From: Jimgerdemannia flammicorona
Lineage: Eukaryota; Mucoromycota; Endogonomycetes; Endogonales; Endogonaceae
Assembly: GCA_003990745.1 (NCBI GenBank)
Contig: RBNI01001411.1
Location: 1-22,591, forward strand
Length of the DNA stretch: 22,591 nt
Direction of reading: 5' to 3'
The notes beneath the pieces are model-generated. The model was not told where the DNA came from, made no database searches, and saw nothing but the letters and a program-made list of their open reading frames with translations. Within the stretch, counting starts at the first letter, position 1. Every line of letters starts with the position of its first letter. Below, one piece after another: positions 17,525-22,591 of the stretch. Both the position numbers and the translations under genes were made by a program.

Positions 17525-18560
17525 CTAGGGGTTGGTGATAGTTGTCAATGTACCTGGCTCTGAGGTGTGGCTCTGAAAGCCACCCTGTTGACTTGTAGTG
17601 CAGTTCTGAGAGGATGATTGAGAGTGGCAGAAGTCAGAGCATTTATTGCCCCAATATCTATTTCTCCAGCCCTGGCTCTCAGAGGTAAATTTGCTGTAAG
17701 CAGAGAAGAAGTTGTTCCAAGGGATGGAGGGCTTATTGGAGGCCATTTAGACTGTAAATCAGTACTTCTAGTATTTGGTATCATCATGAAAATGGCAGAT
17801 GAAATCAGTGCCAAAGAGGTCACTATCATTCTTGAAACTAGAGACAACCATGCAGCATGCAGAGATGAGAGTGGGGGACCATCCAGCAGCCTTGGTTAGA
17901 TTAATATGTCAGTAGATGGGGATGCTTTCTGCTCTGTAGAATCTGATCCAGAGGGAATCTTGTAGTTTTTCCACTATAGAGGCAATAATAGCTTTATGGA
18001 CCAAGCTCTGGGGAACATCAGTCCCATCACTCTATGGCTCAGGGTATGGAGGAGGATAGTGATATATTGAGAGTTAGCGAGGATGTAGTTGGCATCCCAA
18101 CCAGCTTTGGGGAAATTGTCAAGGAATGCCTCATTGATGGAGAGAGTTCAAAAGACACCATCCTCAGGCTCCATGTTACAGCAGATGAGCTTTCTGAGGC
18201 TGGGGAGAGTGAGATATACATAGATATATTCAGTAGGAATGATGTGAGTGAAGGTGAGCAGGATGGTAAAATGGCTGATAGGCCTTATTCTCATGACAGT
18301 GAGGAATTCCTCATTACTGCCATTATCATTGATGGGGGTATCATTATCCATACTATTGGGTTATTCATCAGGTCTAGTAGCTGGGCCCCTTGCATATCCA
18401 GTCTATTGAAGGAAGAGAGAATTGATGACCTACTAGTGTTTACATTTAATCATGACAGCCAGATCCAGTAGGGTAGGATGGAGGTGAACCATGACCACTT
18501 CAGTCACCTGTCAAATGAACTTAGCCTGTTTGGCCAAGATTGCCTATTGTTGTTACTGTT
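17525..18560 (-). pseudogene. DIRS gag-like ORF, degenerate
   Basis: Minus-strand text upstream of RT includes MDNDTPINDNGSNEEFLTVM (from 18351), NMEPEDGVF, SINEAFLDNFPKAGWDANYI near 18140-18080, and, in another frame from the ATG at 17746, MASNKPSIPWNNFFSAYSKF ending at a TAG near 17525 with a Ser/Gln-rich tail (CSDFCHSQSSSQN). Its position ahead of RT is that of the first ORF of DIRS-type elements, often called gag. I see no zinc knuckle of standard form. The frame shifts at least once between the two open pieces. Confidence 0.6.
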
Positions 18561-18619
18561 AAAGTTGGTCATGGTTCATAAGTAGAAAAAAAATGATTCA
18601 GAGGTCAAAAGGAAGAAGA

Positions 18620-18829
18620 CAAACTACCAAGCTTTCAAAATGGCTAAGGGACCTCTATAGGAGCTGGGACATTCTTTTTATTACTATATTTTACTTCTAG
18701 TTTTATACAATATCTCACAAATAAATCTTAAACAGACAAATTTATAGTTATATATAAAACCAATATGTCTAAGATAAAATAAAGTATGCCAATACTTTTA
18801 GGATGGCATAAACCAACTCTTTATAGTCC
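18620..18829 (-). repeat. DIRS inverted terminal repeat, 5' side
   Basis: This is the uninterrupted partner of the repeat at 13581-14345. The best matching part is 18674-18795 (CTTTTTATTACTATATTTTA through AAATAAAGTATGCC). Similarity fades inward near 18620. Outside it, 18830-18858 matches only the internal complementary region. Confidence 0.85.
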
Positions 18830-18843
18830 AGAACTAAGTGAAA

Positions 18844-18858
18844 CTTAGTCTTAAACAG
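18844..18858. repeat. 15-base core at the high-coordinate DIRS boundary
   Basis: CTTAGTCTTAAACAG, the partner of 13516-13530. On the minus strand it reads as the end of the LINE LLFKTK text. Confidence 0.55.
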
Positions 18859-20420
18859 CAGAGCCACAAGACCTAAGTACTGCCCCCCAATCTACTCTCC
18901 AGAACTAATGACCCTCTCACACATCTCTATTATCTCCTCCAGAATTAACTCAACTCCTGCCATCTTTTTCCAAAAATCCCACAGTAGACCATCTTTCTCT
19001 AGTACCATTCCTGAGTATATCATCTTCAGTATCTGCTGAATCTCCTCCCCTTAGACACAAGTGCCAAGTTCACCTAAGTCCTCTACTAGATCAGTGTTCC
19101 AGTCCTCCAGGTTTCTTTCAATGTCCTGTACACCCACACCCCTTCCTCCTCACTCTACAATTGCCCCCACCATTTGCTCAATTGGTCTAAAATCTTCAGT
19201 ATCCCAACAACCAACTCTTCTACCTCATTAAATACTCTCTCCCATCTCTGCCATACTCTTCTTACCTGCAGAAGTTGAGACAAAAACTTTGTAGACCTCT
19301 CTCTCTCCTTCAGTCCCTGCTACCACAACTGGGCTATTATGCCCTTAACTTGTAGATCTTCCTCTTGCCTCAGCAAACTCTTCAACTTCCCCACCTCTAG
19401 CCTGATCTGCTGTATCCTCCAATCCCCCTCCTCACTATTATTCAACAAATCTGTTCATAATGCCAACAGCCTCACTAACCTCTGAGAGGCCCACCTTACT
19501 CACTTCCTTCTCTGAGCACTATGCATCCTTCCTACCTCCCCTCAGTACTGTTGCATATTTGATTTCAATCCCCTCCAGTAATCCCCAATCACCAGCCCCT
19601 CTACTCTCTAGTCAAGTATTCTAGAGCTAATGTCTATTACCAAATATATCATAAGAAGGCCTCTCTTAGTAATGAGATATTCAGACACCAATGTCTTGGC
19701 CCCTCCCTTCTTCTTCCAAACACTGCCTCCTAAAAGGCCCCAGTGATCTGATCATGGAAACAAAATAGTTTCAAAGTTCTCCAGATATCAACTCTCTAGC
19801 ATTCAGTAGTTAACATCCAGTTGACCCTTGAGCCTAACCCCACTACTCTGTGATATAGACCATATGATCCCCCCATCCAAGCCTCCTAGGATCTACCAAT
19901 AAACTCAGACATTTGACTTCCTCCCAGACTTCCTATCACTACTTCTACCAGCCATTCCCCTTCCTCCATTAGTTCTGTCTATCTTCCTATTATATATCAT
20001 GTTAAAGTCTACACCTAGACAATCAATCCCTACCTTCACCAATGCTCTAGACTCTTATAGCCCTCAAATATATTTCACTCTCTCCTCTCTTCCTACTGGA
20101 CAATAATATGATCCAACAGTCAAGAGTCTCCAGCCTGGCCTCTTCCAAACTCCCCACACTACTCTGCTCTCTCAATGTCCAATGTCCCCAATGTCCCCCT
20201 TGCTCTTTTTAATCAAAATGCCCACACATCTATACTAAATAGTGACACCACCTCATTCTTTTGTCCAGTCCAGAATATTCAAGTCTCTATTGCATTTAAT
20301 ATTCTGTAGTAGAAATAAATCTGCCTTCAGCCCCTTCAGCTAGCAGAAGATATTTCTATACCTCACTACTCCTTAGAGCCCATTGATATTCAAAGAGAAG
20401 ATTCTAGTTGTACTGTTCAT
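18859..20420 (-). pseudogene. LINE ORF2, N-terminal part: APE-type endonuclease and start of RT
   Basis: The minus-strand ATG at 20420 starts MNSTTRIFSLNINGL, the typical first strand of an APE-like endonuclease. It is followed by LKADLFLLQ (the position of the catalytic Glu, here Asn), GILIKKSK, a GVDFNMI block near 20000-20020 (normally GGDFN), SRVNWML (normally SRID) and an HDQ block near 19740 (normally SDH). Towards 18859 the text reads DGLLWDFWKK, then GLVALLFKTK, the usual run-in to LINE RT fingers. There the DIRS element interrupts it, and the frame resumes at 13530. The domain would nick target DNA for target-primed reverse transcription. Several stops and indels are present, and key residues differ from consensus, so it is inactive. 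Confidence 0.8.
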
Positions 20421-20439
20421 ATTGAATAATGTTTTTTGA

Positions 20440-22169
20440 AGAACTGCTACCCACTCTACAATTTAATGCTCACTATATTACCAGTAATATCCAGGTTCCT
20501 TTCTGCCTTAAACTCATCTGCCTCTCCCTGCTGAGCCTCCAATGTCTCCAAGATCTCCTGACAATCTATACCATCTACAGCTTTTATATCTGTCCAGTAC
20601 TCCTTATATACTACCTGCCACTTTGCCAGTTCTTTTCTTGGGCCCTACAGATATGTAGCACAGTTATTTGCAATTGCCAGAAATACTACCTCACTTTCAT
20701 CATCCACTTGATATGTCTTAGCTTCCAGCAAGGTTGCCATTCTCTTATCTTGGAGTTTTTGCAGCACCTCCTCACCTTGCAGGATTTCTCTCTAATGTCT
20801 CTCACTAAGTACTCAAAAGTTCTCCCCCCTCAGCTCCTCAGCCACCATATTTACCAGTGTTTTCCACAGCTATTTATCCTCATCAATAGCCTCCTCCACT
20901 CTCTGGGCCACCCCTTTCCCTCCTTCTATCTGCCCTACCTCTCTATTCATCCTTGCTAACTCATCCCATTTCTCTAGCATATCCTGTAGTTTATCATCCC
21001 CTTTAGTCTCTACTGGTACCCCATACTGTGGATACTCCTCCTAAACCATCTCTTCATCTTCCACTACTGCTCTTTGTCCTGAGCCTCTGTTCTTTCCTGA
21101 GGTCTCCTCTTGTGCCACTCCCTTCACCCCAGTCCAGACTCTCACCCTTAACCCAATATCTGCAGTGATGGTCCCCCTCTCCTCCCTTCCTCCCAACTTT
21201 GCCAACAGATCATTCTGAATATGCCTTCTCTGTACCCTCTCCCATGCTGCCCAAACCAGCCACACCTTCTTGCCATTAATGATCTCTACTACTATCTTGG
21301 CCTCAAACTCTTTTCTGACCAATCTCCTCCTCTCAATGGCCCCAGCCAGATCCTCCAATACCTCTAGTAATTCTCTTCTTCCTCCAGCATCCCTTTCACT
21401 CTCAAGATCTTGTACTCTACAAGTCTCCATTTGAGGACCACTGGTTAGTCCCTCGCTTTCCTTATATTCTTCTTTTCTACTAGTCATACTCTGATGTCCA
21501 TATCTCCTGTCCTGAACTCTATGCCTTCCCAGATCTGAAATATAACATCAATAATATCCCTATACTCCTTGACAGCCTCCATAATCAACCCCCTGACCAT
21601 CTTCTTTGACATCATAGATATATCTACTACTGTCAACTGCACCACTCAGGGGTCTCAGCATAAGAGTGAGTCATAGAGATTGCCACCCCTCCCACCACCA
21701 CTCTTTTCTCCATCACTCTCAGCAATATATCCTCCATCTCATAGTCCACCTCCATCCCTTCCAAACCCTTCAAAAATTTCGCCAAGGCAGCTCCTTTCAC
21801 CTTCTTTACTGGAAGCCCCAGAATCATTCTTACCATAACCACCAAGTCCTAGAAATACAATATAATGGCCAATTCTGATTATGATTTCTTGAGTAATGGT
21901 GCTGCCATCAGGCCTATTATACTAGCTGCCAGGTCCTCAGGTCTTGTGTCTACCCTCTGTCCAGATCCATCATCAACCATTACATCTGGATTTTTTTCCA
22001 GATTGGCAGTCTACTTGCCATCAGCATTCCCACTCCTCCCAGCCACTACTCCTCCAGCCATACTGCCCTCACTCCCATGGGCTGCTCCACCAGGCCCTGT
22101 AGCCCTTGTCATCTCCTTGCTCTTTCTCAGCCAACCTTTCAAACTAGTCAATAGATGACCTCTCTTCAT
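20440..22169 (-). pseudogene. LINE ORF1 (gag-like nucleic-acid-binding protein), degenerate
   Basis: The minus-strand ATG at 22169 opens a frame (MKRGHLLTSLKGWL) that can be followed to about 21633 with a few in-frame stops (TAG, TAA, TAG). A second open piece in a shifted frame covers 21487-21041. It is rich in Lys, Arg and Glu, with a helical-looking stretch (LEVLEDLAGAIERRRLVRK) that could be a coiled coil. A third, more broken piece runs on to about 20440 and ends just before the endonuclease start. Known: LINE ORF1 proteins bind element RNA and are usually basic with a coiled coil. Here the call rests mainly on position upstream of ORF2 and on composition. No CCHC knuckle or RRM signature was found. 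Confidence 0.6.
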
Positions 22170-22548
22170 CTTGTCAGCAAAGCTTATTCTCCCAGTCTTC
22201 TATCTCCCAGCACTGCCTCCTCCACTTCTATGTCCTCCAGCCAGTAAGTTCAGTATGCTTCTCCCTAAGCCATGACTCTTCTCTACATACTGTCAGTCAA
22301 ATGCACTAGGGCTGTCCTGTCCAGCACACATCTGAGAATGCTTATTAGTGACTATATTTCTCATACCTATTCTTCAAAAATGATATTGTAAGTATTGCCA
22401 GAAGTTTGTATAACCTGAATATTACCAGAGAAAAGGTCAGTCTGTAGATCAACTTAGATCTCATGTGAGTTAACTTCAGGTAGTTTTCATTTTAACTTCC
22501 ACTCTTACTAACTATATCTAACCTCAAAAAATGGAATATCATATCTTT

Positions 22549-22550
<2 letters not shown>
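22170..22550 (-). other. LINE 5' untranslated region
   Basis: About 380 bases lie between the poly-T run and the first plausible ORF1 start. No ORF, tandem repeat or recognisable promoter motif is visible. It is assigned to the LINE by position only. The exact 5' end is unknown, because no target-site duplication can be matched inside the window. Confidence 0.45.

Positions 22551-22591
<41 letters not shown>
22551..22591. repeat. Poly-T run of 41 bases at the window edge
   Basis: An uninterrupted run of T reaches the end of the window. On the minus strand it is a poly-A tract immediately upstream of the LINE 5' end. The simplest reading is the poly-A tail of another minus-strand retroelement lying to the right. 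It could also be the tail of a tandem LINE copy, because the window begins with this family's tail-proximal bases. Confidence 0.8.

Larger units (their letters stand above)
13516..18858 (-). mobile_element. DIRS-like tyrosine-recombinase retrotransposon
   Basis: The element is about 5.3 kb (4.8 kb without the nested insert) and reads on the minus strand: left inverted repeat at the high-coordinate end, gag-like ORF, RT/RNase H, tyrosine recombinase, internal complementary region, right inverted repeat. Inverted repeats plus an internal complementary region made of the two joined ends are diagnostic of the DIRS group, as against PAT and Ngaro, which have split direct repeats. No methyltransferase domain was recognised. 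It sits within the LINE between LLFK and FRNK of the RT fingers. All ORFs are degenerate. Confidence 0.9.
1..22550 (-). mobile_element. L1/Tx1-like LINE (non-LTR retrotransposon), split into four pieces
   Basis: Read on the minus strand, four separated blocks join into one LINE of about 6.3 kb: 18859-22550 (5' UTR, ORF1, endonuclease, start of RT), 12906-13530 (RT fingers and palm), 1927-2732 (after the YADD-like box) and 1-1151 (zinc-finger-like end and 3' UTR). Order and orientation are collinear across each break. The coding text also resumes: KCETLVLQG just left of the gypsy element follows the FANN box just right of it. Seen: an APE-type endonuclease followed by RT with an NW-x-LI-x-LLNMDYKL block. 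Known: this layout fits the L1/Tx1 group of LINEs. Every ORF is broken by stops and frameshifts. The 3' end at base 1 matches the end of a second copy at 13636-14178. Confidence 0.85.

Noticed and set aside
18034..18471. 145-codon plus-strand ORF
   Set aside because: It lies antisense to the DIRS gag-like ORF, whose minus-strand text fits the element order. No domain is recognised on the plus strand.
20429..20959. 176-codon plus-strand ORF
   Set aside because: It is antisense to LINE ORF1. Its Leu/Cys/Ser-rich composition is what the G-rich LINE sense strand gives when read backwards.
1..22591. CRISPR arrays, tRNA, rRNA or host genes
   Set aside because: No regularly spaced repeats, cloverleaf sequences or spliced host-like coding text were found. 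All readable protein text is from retroelements.

Overview
The window is a nest of transposable elements with no recognisable host gene. Everything that can be identified is retroelement sequence, and all of it is decayed. The source is a eukaryote. LTR, LINE and tyrosine-recombinase retrotransposons together, with strong CpG loss, fit a repeat-rich fungus. A DIRS-type element with inverted repeats plus an L1/Tx1-like LINE would suit an early-diverging lineage such as Mucoromycota. This taxonomic guess is weak, and protists or algae are not excluded.

The frame is one roughly 6.3-kb LINE on the minus strand. Its 3' end is at base 1 and its 5' end is near 22550. Other elements have split it into pieces: 1-1151 (3' UTR and zinc-finger-like C-terminus), 1927-2732 (after the RT core), 12906-13530 (RT core) and 18859-22550 (5' UTR, ORF1, endonuclease, start of RT).

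Three elements interrupt it. (1) A 751-bp retroposon of unknown family lies at 1164-1914, minus strand, with a perfect 12-bp target-site duplication. (2) A complete but degenerate Ty3/gypsy LTR retrotransposon of 10.2 kb lies at 2733-12901, plus strand. Its LTRs are about 1.3 kb and its order is gag, protease, Cys/His-containing spacer, dUTPase, RT, RNase H, integrase, plus a small extra ORF. (3) A DIRS-like tyrosine-recombinase retrotransposon of about 5.3 kb lies at about 13516-18858, minus strand. It has inverted terminal repeats, an internal complementary region, a gag-like ORF, RT/RNase H and a tyrosine recombinase. Its left inverted repeat was later hit by a 5'-truncated copy of the same LINE family (13636-14178, plus strand, A66 tail, perfect 15-bp target-site duplication).

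No protein is intact. The breaks are mostly CAA/CAG/CGA/TGG-to-stop changes and single-base indels. The two LTRs differ almost only by transitions, often at CG versus TG/CA. The most noteworthy items are the dUTPase domain with all five motif positions recognisable inside the gypsy pol, the textbook DIRS circle-junction architecture, and a 15-base core shared by both DIRS ends and its internal complementary region. All assignments come from reading motifs by eye; no search was run.
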